Shown: positions 1 to 7,853, counted from the stretch's first letter. The stretch: DNA of 45,017 nt from an uncultured Bacteroides sp. (GCA_944322285.1 CALUOR010000027.1:1-45017), one strand, 5' to 3'. Numbers and translations are program-made. Notes: generated from the sequence alone by a model not told the origin.

Positions 1-23
1 AATAAAACATACTTTAATTTCAT
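1..23 (-). CDS. Partial: N-terminus of a surface-lipoprotein paralogue running off the left edge
   Basis: Only the first seven codons are in the window. On the minus strand they read MKLKYVL, identical in DNA to the start of the lipoprotein gene at 1192. The flanking bases upstream (an AATTAATTAATGAT stretch) also match the region just before 1192. The gene has the same upstream arrangement as the other two: promoter cassette, 38-codon peptide gene at 72-188, then this start. I infer a third member of the same lipoprotein family; its body cannot be seen. Confidence 0.7.
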
Positions 24-71
24 TGTTTGAATCATTAATTAATTAATAATCTGTATTACTAAATTTTCTTT

Positions 72-188
72 TTACCCATCGATTTCATCTCCGGTTTCGA
101 AGCCGCCCATACTTCCGGCGAATCCTTTCTCTACAGCCACTTCCAGAACTTCCACTTCCGGAGCCACATAAAACTTTTCCATTTCCAT
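72..188 (-). CDS. 38-aa leader peptide, copy A
   Basis: A small ORF too short for usual gene calls. It begins MEMEKFYVAPEVEVLEV, continues through a GFAGS motif and ends in its own tail GGFETGDEIDG. The first 27 residues are the same as in copy B (1012-1125), and most are shared with copy C (7431-7541); the tail differs in each. An A-rich stretch (TTAAAGATT) lies just upstream, where Bacteroides ribosomes often initiate. It precedes the partial lipoprotein gene at the left edge by about 50 bases. No signal peptide or membrane segment is visible. The family function is unknown to me. Short peptides with a Y-x-x-P-x-V-E start are common in Bacteroidales genomes as hypothetical proteins. Confidence 0.7.
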   Translation of the reverse strand: MEMEKFYVAPEVEVLEVAVEKGFAGSMGGFETGDEIDG

Positions 189-413
189 AATCTTTAATAA
201 TTTAGTTGTTAATTGTTAATAAATTGATTTCTCGTTTTTCCTCTTGTATTCTATAGCAGCGTGCGCTATATATAATATGGTGTAAAACCCGATTTGCCCA
301 TATCCCCAAAAACCTCATCTACACATGCCTCTCGGGCATATTTCAGGCTACAAAGTAACATACAAATTTCCCAAATAGGGATTGGCGGGAACTAGGGAGG
401 AAAAAAGGTTAAC
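108..413 (-). repeat. Promoter/leader cassette, copy A
   Basis: About 306 bp, near-identical in inverted orientation to cassette B (787-1093) and in the same orientation as cassette C (7468-7770). Read 5' to 3' on the minus strand it holds a pyrimidine-rich block, TATTTGGG, TACTTTG (close to the TAnnTTTG -7 box, one base short), a small hairpin ATGCC-CGAGA-GGCAT, the inverted repeat TATAGC...GCTATA, a long AT-rich leader and the first ~27 codons of the peptide. The promoter role is inferred from its position and the -7-like box. Confidence 0.75.
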
Positions 414-424
414 ATCCTCAGCAC

Positions 425-686
425 CTGTTCGAGACAGCCGAGATTGCGAAGTTCGACCACAAGGAGCGTTACGAATATGAAGAGAGCCTGAAGGCTTACC
501 GTGACAGGTTCAGCATGATGGAGACGGCGGAACAGCGGGGGCACAAGAAAGGGTTCTCTGAGGGACTAGTAAAAGGGAGAAAGAAGGGATGAAAGAAGCT
601 GCCATAAAGATAAAGCCGCAGGATTATCCGTGGATATGATAGCTCAAGTAACCGGACTCTCCCTCGAAGATATAGAAGTATTATAG
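425..686 (+). pseudogene. Remnant of an Rpn-family (PD-(D/E)XK) nuclease/putative transposase C-terminus
   Basis: In one frame the sequence reads LFETAEIAKF, then KERYEYEESLKAYRDRF and a KG-rich helix. This is the typical C-terminal end of Bacteroides Rpn/PDDEXK-type transposase-like proteins. After KGRKKG the frame meets a stop. The family's usual ending continues in other frames: MKEAAIKI, then LSVDMIAQVTGLSLEDIEVL, then stop. There is no start or catalytic domain upstream, because cassette A abuts the remnant. It is therefore a decayed 3' fragment with at least two frameshifts. It marks a past mobile-element or recombination event between the two inverted cassettes. Confidence 0.75.
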
Positions 687-706
687 ACTACACTTAAATA
701 AAGAAG

Positions 707-751
707 TCCCCATCTATGACATTACTATGATGCCGTAGGTGGGGATTTTTT
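707..751 (+). terminator. Rho-independent terminator after the Rpn remnant
   Basis: A stem of TCCCCATCTA pairs with TAGGTGGGGA (one G-U pair), followed by a run of T. It follows the last stop of the remnant by about 20 bases, as expected for the ancestral gene's own terminator. It now insulates cassette B from upstream transcription. Confidence 0.8.
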
Positions 752-786
752 ATGCCCACACTTTCCCTTTCCTTATTGCCCTGTTT

Positions 787-1093
787 GTCAGCTCTTTTCC
801 TCCCCAATCCCCTTCCAATCTGTATTTGGGAAATTTGTATGTTACTTTGTAGCCTGAAATATGCCCGAGAGGCATGTGTAGATGAGGTTTTGAGGGGTAC
901 GGGAATTTGAGGTTTTACACCATATTATATATAGCGCACGCTGCTATAGAATACAGAAAGAAAAACGAGAAATCAATTTATTAACAATTAACAACTAAAT
1001 TATTAAAGATTATGGAAATGGAAAAGTTTTATGTGGCTCCGGAAGTGGAAGTTCTGGAAGTGGCTGTAGAGAAAGGATTCGCCGGAAGTATGG
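787..1093 (+). repeat. Promoter/leader cassette, copy B
   Basis: About 307 bp matching cassettes A and C. It contains the conserved TATTTGGG, the TACTTTG -7-like box at 843-849, the ATGCC-CGAGA-GGCAT hairpin, the TATAGC...GCTATA inverted repeat and the 5' part of peptide gene B. It differs from A and C in a short stretch around 882-910 (TTTTGAGGGG instead of TTTTTGGGGATATGGG). The start site is not resolvable; if the TACTTTG box is used, the untranslated leader before the peptide is about 160 bases. Confidence 0.75.
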
Positions 1094-1125
1094 AGGGCTA
1101 TGATCCTGATCACGACATGATTTAA
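1012..1125 (+). CDS. 37-aa leader peptide, copy B
   Basis: Starts ATGGAAATGGAAAAG and encodes MEMEKFYVAPEVEVLEV, the shared GFAGS block, then the private tail EGYDPDHDMI. It lies 66 bases upstream of the lipoprotein gene at 1192 on the same strand and is probably on the same transcript. Many of the differences between copies B and C are synonymous (for example AGT versus TCG for the Ser of GFAGS), so the peptide appears to be under selection. A leader/attenuator role, a co-secreted partner or an independent small protein are all possible; none is shown by sequence. Confidence 0.75.
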   Translation: MEMEKFYVAPEVEVLEVAVEKGFAGSMEGYDPDHDMI

Positions 1126-1191
1126 ATGCGTGTGATGAAAGAATAAACAAGGACAACTAACAGAATTATTAATTAATTAATGATCTAAACA

Positions 1192-3759
1192 ATGAAATTA
1201 AAGTATGTTTTATTTAGCGGTTTGTTACTGTCTGTAGGTTTTACGGCATGTACAAACGAGGACTTTACTGAGGTTACAGCCCCGGTAAATACATCTGAGG
1301 CTATTGCGCTGGGCGAGGGCTACACCATCACGGTGAACAACGGTGCCGCTACCCGCGCTGCTCTTGATGACAAGTATGCTCCCTATTGGGAGGAAGGTGA
1401 CAAACTGGGTGCCGCTTGGGCGCACAAGGTTACCAAATATGATGAGGACACGTATGAAGTTTCCGACTGCAGTTTGATCGGCAGCTCTTACAAGGGCTTC
1501 TACTCCAACCATCCCTTTACACTGACTAAAGGCGTGAATAGCGCTGAAGGAATATTCAAACTGGCGGAAGGTAACGCGATGGCCGGCGCATACGTATTGT
1601 ACTATCCGTATGACGAGACGATCGACACTCAGTCTGACGCTCTGCCTGTAAGCATTAAGGAGTATAAAGTGGATTGCGCTGACCAACTGGGTTCTGTTAA
1701 TAAGAATATGTTCGCTTATAGCCCCGTAAAGTTTGTGCCGGGCGGCAATCAGACCGCTGATTTCTTCTTGAAGCAGGTTCCTGTTTTCTTCGAACTGAAA
1801 TTTACGCCGGATAATGTGTTCAATAACGACCTGGTAGGTAATGTTACTATCCAGAACATTGTTGTGGAAGCAAGCAAAGGCGGAAGCACCGTTTTGACCA
1901 AATTGGGTGAAATCAAGACAAAAACAGCTCCTAACAAGGATAACTACAACAAGAATACGTTGAGCGATATCGTGAAGTACGAGGCCAATATGACTGCTGA
2001 TTACGCTGCCGATCACCTCTTTATTACTGTAGAAGGTGGTGACAATGCCGATTATCAGCTGATTAAGAACGAGCAGACAACAAACAAGAGCTTCATTTTC
2101 TCTATCCTGCCGTTCAGCGAAAAGGCTGACAAGGTTGTTATCAAGATTGTGACTGACAAGGGCGTATTCAAGAAAGAATATACCTCTGCCGACAAGAACG
2201 AGGATGGCAAGAGCTATCTGGATGAATTCAACAACGCAGCCGTTGAGGGCGGACAAGTTGCTGTAAACGTATGGCTTGACACAAGCGAGAACGATGGTTC
2301 CGTTATCTATAATGAGACTTACTTCAAAGAAGCTTGGAGCAAGATCAAAGCCGGTGAGGAAGTAACTCTGAACTTGGGTGAAGAACTCGACCTCTCTGAC
2401 ACAGACCTGAATTTGGCTGTTAACGCCAAGAAGGTTACTATCAAGGGGGCTCCTCTGACCGTTAAGTCTCTGACCGCTACGAACGGTAATCTGGTTATTG
2501 AAAACGAAGTGACTGTAGAGGGCGACGCTGAGATTGGTTCTAACTCTAAAGGCTTTACTACTGGGACAAACGGTCAACTGAGCGTAGACGGTGACCTGAC
2601 GATAGAAGGTGGCGAAGTAGGTAATATTAGCTTTACTTTGGCCAAGGCCGCTTCGTTGCAGGTAGACGCTTCCGGTATCGCTGAAATCACAGGTATCAAG
2701 AATACGAAAGGTGAATTGGCTACCGAACTCGGTTCTATCACGAACGAGGGTGAGTTGACGCTGAACACAATCGCTATCGCAGAAGATGAAAAAGTTGACA
2801 ACACGGGTACATTGACCGTAGGTGTAGAGGTGGAGAACAACGGTACCATCAACCAGAATGGTGAGTTCGTGATGGAAGCTGACTTCACTAACAAGGGCGA
2901 GTTCAACATCAACGATACAATGAATGGTAACAACAAGACATTTACCAATGCTGCCGGTGCCACGTTGAATATTAATTATGAATTAGGAACTCAAGTTTCT
3001 AAGCTGACAATAACCAACGAAGCTGCCACCGACAAAGCTGATGCAGCCGTAATCAATATCAACGAAGATGTGGATATTAACACTACGAACAAGCTGACAA
3101 ATAAGGGCGTTATCAATGTGAATGCTGGTACTTTGGCAGAAGGAAATGGTGCAATTGTTCAGACAGAAGCTGACGCGGAGATCAACGTTGCAGCTGATGC
3201 GACTTTGACGCTGAATAGTACTAGCGGTGTAACTGGCGGTAACATCGTTCCGGAGGATGCTGAAGCTAATATAAATAATGCTGGTAATGCTCCTATCTCC
3301 GCTACAGTAACTTCCAGCACGAAGTTGAAGGACCTCAATAAAGATGTCAACACTTACATCATGAGCGGCAGCTTCACATTCGATGAAGATAACTGGAGTA
3401 ACTACAGCGGTAAGAAGCTTGTCTTCACAGGCGGTACAATTACGCTGAAGGGCAGCGCAACCAGCAAAGAGTTCGCAACTACGAAAGCTGTTGAATTCAC
3501 CGGAGACACGACGCTGAAGAACGGTGCTGAAGATTTGACCGATGATGACAATAAAGTTACGTTTAAGCTTGGTGAAAATGCCGTAGTTAGTGCGGGAACA
3601 TTGACCGTAGGTAATGCAGTGGTATTGAGTCTGAATAGTAAGACTCTGAGCGTTGATTTGAGTAATAAAGCCAGTCTGGTAAAGGCTGAGGCTTATGAAA
3701 GCGAAGATGGAGAAATCCTTGCAGGAGAAATCAACGGTGATCCAGATTACAAAAATTAA
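1192..3759 (+). CDS. Large fimbrillin-like surface lipoprotein with repetitive beta-rich body
   Basis: 855 residues. Residues 1-20 form a lipoprotein signal ending in the lipobox Cys20. The following TNEDF is acidic, as in Bacteroides surface-exposed lipoproteins. Residues ~40-350 resemble the FimA/Mfa-like (fimbrillin) N-terminal fold: an ATRA segment, YWEEGDKLGAAW, a GFYSNHPF turn and VLYYPYDE. From ~370 to 850 the chain is made of short repeats of the type TNxGxLxV/NNxGTxN, rich in Asn, Gly, Thr and Val, as expected for a beta-helix or beta-solenoid stalk. Cassette B and leader peptide B precede it, and a terminator follows at 3789. It is paralogous in plan to 4098-7367 and shares its start with the gene cut at the left edge. 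An adhesin or pilus-like role is inference. Confidence 0.8.
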   Translation: MKLKYVLFSGLLLSVGFTACTNEDFTEVTAPVNTSEAIALGEGYTITVNNGAATRAALDDKYAPYWEEGDKLGAAWAHKVTKYDEDTYEVSDCSLIGSSYKGFYSNHPFTLTKGVNSAEGIFKLAEGNAMAGAYVLYYPYDETIDTQSDALPVSIKEYKVDCADQLGSVNKNMFAYSPVKFVPGGNQTADFFLKQVPVFFELKFTPDNVFNNDLVGNVTIQNIVVEASKGGSTVLTKLGEIKTKTAPNKDNYNKNTLSDIVKYEANMTADYAADHLFITVEGGDNADYQLIKNEQTTNKSFIFSILPFSEKADKVVIKIVTDKGVFKKEYTSADKNEDGKSYLDEFNNAAVEGGQVAVNVWLDTSENDGSVIYNETYFKEAWSKIKAGEEVTLNLGEELDLSDTDLNLAVNAKKVTIKGAPLTVKSLTATNGNLVIENEVTVEGDAEIGSNSKGFTTGTNGQLSVDGDLTIEGGEVGNISFTLAKAASLQVDASGIAEITGIKNTKGELATELGSITNEGELTLNTIAIAEDEKVDNTGTLTVGVEVENNGTINQNGEFVMEADFTNKGEFNINDTMNGNNKTFTNAAGATLNINYELGTQVSKLTITNEAATDKADAAVININEDVDINTTNKLTNKGVINVNAGTLAEGNGAIVQTEADAEINVAADATLTLNSTSGVTGGNIVPEDAEANINNAGNAPISATVTSSTKLKDLNKDVNTYIMSGSFTFDEDNWSNYSGKKLVFTGGTITLKGSATSKEFATTKAVEFTGDTTLKNGAEDLTDDDNKVTFKLGENAVVSAGTLTVGNAVVLSLNSKTLSVDLSNKASLVKAEAYESEDGEILAGEINGDPDYKN

Positions 3760-3788
3760 AAAATAAAGTAATCTATAGACTAATTATT

Positions 3789-3824
3789 GAGAGGGCATCT
3801 CCTACAAGGTGTCCTCTCTTTTGT
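3789..3824 (+). terminator. Terminator of the 1192-3759 lipoprotein gene
   Basis: GAGAGGGCAT pairs with GTGTCCTCTC (wobble pairs included) across a short loop, followed by TTTTGT. It lies 29 bases after the stop codon. Confidence 0.8.
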
Positions 3825-3890
3825 ATTGTAGTGCGGAATCAATCTATAGGCAGATTAGGAAATTATAAAATTGAAAATAGCTTCGCTCCT

Positions 3891-3978
3891 AAGCATCCTT
3901 GGTTCTATCCCGAAGTATCCAAGGTTTCTTGGCAAAGTATCCAATGTCCTATCGGGAAGTATCCAAGGATACGTCAGA
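3891..3978. repeat. 22-bp tandem array 1 (four units)
   Basis: Four consecutive 22-base units start at 3891, 3913, 3935 and 3957. Each begins AAGYATCC followed by AAGG or a variant. ATCC recurs at 3895, 3917, 3939 and 3961, exactly 22 bases apart. The last unit contains the palindrome TATCCAAGGATA. The array sits between the 3' ends and terminators of two convergent surface-lipoprotein genes. Arrays with the same period and GTATCC core occur at 29423 and 44859. No ORF spans it. Confidence 0.8.
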
Positions 3979-4040
3979 GAAGGGGATAATCAAAAATTAG
4001 ATACGGGGAAGCGATATACAAAAAATAGATAATGACAAGA

Positions 4041-4071
4041 AATCCCGGCAAGGACGGGCCTTGTCGGGATT
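4041..4071 (-). terminator. Terminator of the 4098-7367 lipoprotein gene
   Basis: AATCCCGGCAAGG and CCTTGTCGGGATT form a 13-bp stem with one mismatch or wobble. It lies 27 bases downstream of the minus-strand stop and is followed on that strand by a moderately T-rich stretch. Confidence 0.75.
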
Positions 4072-4097
4072 GTCTCTAGAAAATTTTGTCCAACTAC

Positions 4098-7000
4098 TTA
4101 CTTTATTACTTCATCAATCAAATAAGTAACCTGGGCAGTAGTATAATTCCACTTTGTAAGGATCTCAGTAGCCAATTCATCTGACACGATACCAGAGTTC
4201 TTGATGAGAAGTTTATCGCTAGCACTCAAGGAACTTGCGCTCTTGTTGTACTCGTTATAAAGAATCTCATAAGCGGCAACGACACCTTTCTCTTCTTTCA
4301 GTTTAGTATCAGTTATGTCCTTGTTCCATCCACTGATCCCGTCACCTTTGAACTTCAACAGAGTTGCAACAACCTTGTAAACATTAGCAGTTTCGTAAGT
4401 TTGGATGTAAGAATAAGCAGGAACAGCGGTTACTTTGTAGTCGTTAGCAGAAAGAGACATAGGCTTCGTAGTATATTTTGTTCTCGTCAGGTATGTCTTG
4501 AATCCTGCATCTACGCTAGTATTCGTAGCTATTGTGTTCATAATTTTATCCAATCCATCATCAGCCTTAGCTTGCACATAAACTTTACCACTCAACCATG
4601 CATTATCCATTTCTGCAAGATCCTCAGCCAACTGCTTGTTAGCAGCGGTCTCTGCAGCACTGATGGCGTCCTTTACTTCAGCCTCATACTCCTTCAGAAG
4701 TTCAGGAACATCAGCATTAGTTGTTGTAGCATCAGTCTTCCAGGCCTTGTATGCGGTAACCAAAGCAGTAGCAGCATCTCCGTTCCAACCGCTTGTTGCA
4801 TCCCATTCAGAAGCAGCAATTTTATCTACTGTTACATCGCCCCATGAATTTACGGTAACTCTTGTATTCTCTAACCACTCGTTTACAAAAGTGCCGATTG
4901 CTTCGTAGAACTTAGCTTCGTTGCCAGTCGGAGTTGTCTTGCCGAACGTGATGCTACCTTGGTTAGAAGTAGTGCGGAATGTACCTTCACCGGCTTCATC
5001 CTCGAGAGTAGCGGTTGTGAACTTACCACCTACGTAGATAGTACCATCGTTATCAACTGCAGTTGCGGTCAGTTCGTTCGGGTTGTTCACGTTCAATACA
5101 GCGTCTTCTTCTACGATCAAGCTGCTGATTGTAGTAGCGGCAGGGTCGCCCGTCTTAGCCGGAGTGGCAACGATAGTAGCTTCAGCACCTTCTTCCACAG
5201 TCATTTCTGCCAAAGTAGCGGCAGCCGGAACCGTCAAAGTAGCGTCAGCAGCTACAACGATGTTCTTCAAGTCGCCATACTTCGTGATGGTCAGGTCAGC
5301 GTTCACATACAGCTTCGTGATGCCCTTACCGGTTGTCGTAAAGTCGATGCTCTTGTCGCTTGCACCCATGGTGTAGGCGATGATACCTTGCGCACCTTCG
5401 ATGTCCCAGTTCTGTTGTCCCAGTTTCTCGAGGATAACTTCACCTTCATCAGTTGTATTTGCATTTTCTGTAATCAACAGTTTAGAGCCGTCCTTAGCGT
5501 CAATCTTACCGAGGTTGACGAACTTGGCATTTGTAGCTCTCTTGTCGCAAGAAATTTCAGCGCCCTTGTTGTTGGTGATGTCACCTTCGTTGCTCATTTC
5601 GCCCATAGCCAAGATTGTACCATTGTTGACGATAGAAGGAGTGAAACGACCCTTCACGTCATCGTCAGCGGCACCAGCGGGATAAATGTACTCGCCATTG
5701 TTAGAGAGTGTTCCGCTTACTTCACCGGTAGCGGCGATAGTCATCTCACCATCGTTATAAGAACCTGTGTTCAAAGCCAGTTCACCGTTAACGGTCACCG
5801 TACCATGAGCCATATCTTCGTTACTAGCATCAATTTCGTTCTCCAAAACGAATGCGGCAACAGTTTCTGCTTCAACGGTCAAAGAAGCACCCGGGTTATT
5901 GATAACCTTGCCAAGGCCTTCGTAATTGATAACCTTGTCGTTCTCATCGTATGCGGGAGTTACAACCAAAGTACCGTTGTTTTCTACAGAAGCGTCAGTC
6001 TGATCCCAAACTTTAGGTGTGCTGGGATTGTTGTCATCATCGACCCACTTTCCTACATTGATAGTACCGTTTGTAGTCAGCTTAGCACCTTCCTTAACAG
6101 TAATCTTCTCGGCCGTGATGTATTGCATACCTTTCACATCGTCACCGCTTATATTCAAGTTACTACTTACGCGAATTTCAGCACCGTTGGTCGGGAACTT
6201 TGTAGTGTTTGTAACAGAAAAATCTTCTGTAGCGATAATAAAGTTAGCGACATCATTTTTCTTCAGCAAAGATACATAGTCGTTCCAGTCCTTCTCTGAA
6301 GTAACTACGTAAATCAATTCGTCTGTAGAGTCAAGGTCTCCCTCTACAGTAGTCACAGCATTACGTACTATGTTGATATTATCACCGCCTTTATATACGT
6401 CACCATCGGTTGTGTAGAGATAAATATCTACGCTACCATAATTGGCAGCCGGCATAACGATATAGGTTTCAAACGTTTTGATATTCTGCGCATTTACCTC
6501 CATCTTAGTGCCAGCAGGAGCCTTAGCTACGATAACAGGACTAGGAGTATTCAACTCTTTGTCATAATATCCGGTTGCAGTTTCATCCAAACAGAAACTT
6601 GCGGTTGTCGTTTTAGCCTCAAGTGCAGTTTTGAACTTCTTTGCGTCTTTTCCATACTCTGCAAACAATGCAGATACAGCACTGTTATCGATTTGTCCAT
6701 TCAAATGGAAATACTTGCTGGCATCAGCAGGCATCAACACAATCTTATCCACTTCACCACCGGCATATGCATTATCCAACGCAATTTTCAGTTTAGCATA
6801 ACCGAAGATGTTAACCAACTGTACGTTGGCATTCAAATCTTCTTTATCCAAGAACTGCGCAGCAACACCCATATTGTATTTTTCAATGGCAGCCTTGGGA
6901 TCAAAAGCACCATCTTCACCGCTTAAATCCTGCATTACAGGAATAGAGTACCGAATAGCTCCACGGGCATGGTTCTGTTGGTTATACGGATAATAGAATA

Positions 7001-7367
7001 AATAATTACCTTCTACCATCGTATGATTGATGGCCCATTCACCGTTGGCATCTAATACAAACGGATGATTAGTGCTGATGTAAGAAACCACATCATATTT
7101 ATCTTCCGCACCGCCAGCTCCCGGAGTGTAGGAGTCAATAATTGCGCCACCGATTGAATCGCCTACCTCATAGCTGAACTCGAGGCCACTACCTTCGCCG
7201 GCACTGAAACGCGTATCAGCACCACCGAAGTTAAGTTTAAAATCCTCACTCAGCAGAGCGCGCTCAGCCACGCCGTTGCCGGTGATGGGTTCATTGAAAT
7301 CATCGGCCGTACAAGCTGCGAAGAGTGCAGGCAAGACCAATGCTGTTAAAATGTGTTTTGTTCTCAT
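4098..7367 (-). CDS. Large fimbrillin-like surface lipoprotein, second paralogue
   Basis: 1089 residues. The lipoprotein signal ends at Cys19, followed by TADDFNE, an acidic surface-export-type start. The N-terminal ~330 residues share the plan of the 1192 protein: a DTR segment, FSYEVGDSIGGA, a YISTNHPFVL turn and NYLFYYPY. Residues ~390-800 are a repetitive beta region with NNGTL, VNGELAL and SNEGDI motifs. The last ~270 residues are different, alpha-helical and rich in Ala, Lys and Glu, with no counterpart in the 1192 protein. Leader peptide C and cassette C lie immediately upstream. It converges with the 1192 gene, the 22-bp array lying between them. Surface display is likely; ligand and function are unknown. 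Confidence 0.8.
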   Translation of the reverse strand: MRTKHILTALVLPALFAACTADDFNEPITGNGVAERALLSEDFKLNFGGADTRFSAGEGSGLEFSYEVGDSIGGAIIDSYTPGAGGAEDKYDVVSYISTNHPFVLDANGEWAINHTMVEGNYLFYYPYNQQNHARGAIRYSIPVMQDLSGEDGAFDPKAAIEKYNMGVAAQFLDKEDLNANVQLVNIFGYAKLKIALDNAYAGGEVDKIVLMPADASKYFHLNGQIDNSAVSALFAEYGKDAKKFKTALEAKTTTASFCLDETATGYYDKELNTPSPVIVAKAPAGTKMEVNAQNIKTFETYIVMPAANYGSVDIYLYTTDGDVYKGGDNINIVRNAVTTVEGDLDSTDELIYVVTSEKDWNDYVSLLKKNDVANFIIATEDFSVTNTTKFPTNGAEIRVSSNLNISGDDVKGMQYITAEKITVKEGAKLTTNGTINVGKWVDDDNNPSTPKVWDQTDASVENNGTLVVTPAYDENDKVINYEGLGKVINNPGASLTVEAETVAAFVLENEIDASNEDMAHGTVTVNGELALNTGSYNDGEMTIAATGEVSGTLSNNGEYIYPAGAADDDVKGRFTPSIVNNGTILAMGEMSNEGDITNNKGAEISCDKRATNAKFVNLGKIDAKDGSKLLITENANTTDEGEVILEKLGQQNWDIEGAQGIIAYTMGASDKSIDFTTTGKGITKLYVNADLTITKYGDLKNIVVAADATLTVPAAATLAEMTVEEGAEATIVATPAKTGDPAATTISSLIVEEDAVLNVNNPNELTATAVDNDGTIYVGGKFTTATLEDEAGEGTFRTTSNQGSITFGKTTPTGNEAKFYEAIGTFVNEWLENTRVTVNSWGDVTVDKIAASEWDATSGWNGDAATALVTAYKAWKTDATTTNADVPELLKEYEAEVKDAISAAETAANKQLAEDLAEMDNAWLSGKVYVQAKADDGLDKIMNTIATNTSVDAGFKTYLTRTKYTTKPMSLSANDYKVTAVPAYSYIQTYETANVYKVVATLLKFKGDGISGWNKDITDTKLKEEKGVVAAYEILYNEYNKSASSLSASDKLLIKNSGIVSDELATEILTKWNYTTAQVTYLIDEVIK

Positions 7368-7430
7368 TTTGAATTTAAATTAGTAATTACTTAATTTTAG
7401 TTCATAATAAAATTCATTCATGCCTCTTGC

Positions 7431-7541
7431 TTAAAGGTCCTCCTCAGGTTGTTCCGGAGTGAACGAACCGGCGAACCCTTTCTCCACGCTAACCTCCAGA
7501 ACTTCCACTTCCGGAGCCACATAAAACTTTTCCATTTCCAT
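7431..7541 (-). CDS. 36-aa leader peptide, copy C
   Basis: Encodes MEMEKFYVAPEVEVLEV, then SVEKGFAGS, then the acidic private tail FTPEQPEEDL. Compared with copies A and B, the codons in the shared block differ at several positions while the residues stay the same (GAA/GAG, GTA/GTG, GGA/GGG, GGA/GGT, AGT/TCG); only one Ala becomes Ser. This pattern supports real translation. It ends 63 bases before the start of the 4098-7367 lipoprotein gene. Confidence 0.75.
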   Translation of the reverse strand: MEMEKFYVAPEVEVLEVSVEKGFAGSFTPEQPEEDL

Positions 7542-7770
7542 AATCTTTAATAATTTAGTTGTTAGTTGTTAATAAATTGATTTCTCGTTTTTCCTTGTTA
7601 GTTTTCTATAGCTGCGTGCGCTATATATATAATATGGTGTAAAACCTGATTTGCCCATATCCCCAAAAACCTCATCTACACATGCCTCTCGGGCGCATTT
7701 CAGGCTACAAAGTAACATACAAATTTCCCAAATAGATTTTTGGAGGAATTGAGAAGGAAAAAGAGTTGAC
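7468..7770 (-). repeat. Promoter/leader cassette, copy C
   Basis: About 303 bp homologous to cassettes A and B, covering the pyrimidine block, TATTTGGG, TACTTTG, the GCC-CGAGA-GGC hairpin, the TATAGC/GCTATA region and the start of the peptide gene. It has one extra TA in the TATATA run relative to A. Read on the minus strand it drives peptide C and then the 4098-7367 lipoprotein. The nadK terminator lies just upstream of it. Confidence 0.75.
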
Positions 7771-7814
7771 AATGTGAGAAAAGAGAAAGAGGGAAGTAGA
7801 AGTGGAGATGGACA

Positions 7815-7853
7815 TAAAAAATCCCCGCTACCTTATAGAAGATAACAGGGATT
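7815..7853 (-). terminator. nadK terminator
   Basis: On the minus strand AATCCC, an imperfect inner stem and GGGATT are followed by TTTTTT. It begins 27 bases after the nadK stop and isolates nadK from cassette C. Confidence 0.75.

Noticed and set aside
108-1093. Invertible on/off promoter switch
   Set aside because: Each promoter is inside its own arm and already points at its own gene, so flipping the middle would not switch expression. No site-specific recombinase is in the window. Only homologous exchange is kept as a possibility.
1225-2577. 450-codon minus-strand frame opposite the first lipoprotein gene
   Set aside because: A shadow frame. The plus-strand gene has a lipobox, a fimbrillin-like domain and an upstream cassette.
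4959-6299. 446-codon plus-strand frame opposite the second lipoprotein gene
   Set aside because: A shadow of the repetitive coding strand. It has no family motifs, no promoter or start context, and its composition mirrors the real frame.
7569-7772. 67-codon frame on the minus strand across cassette C
   Set aside because: The same stretch in cassette A has a different TATATA length that shifts the frame, and cassette B differs in the middle, so the frame is not conserved. It is untranslated leader and promoter.
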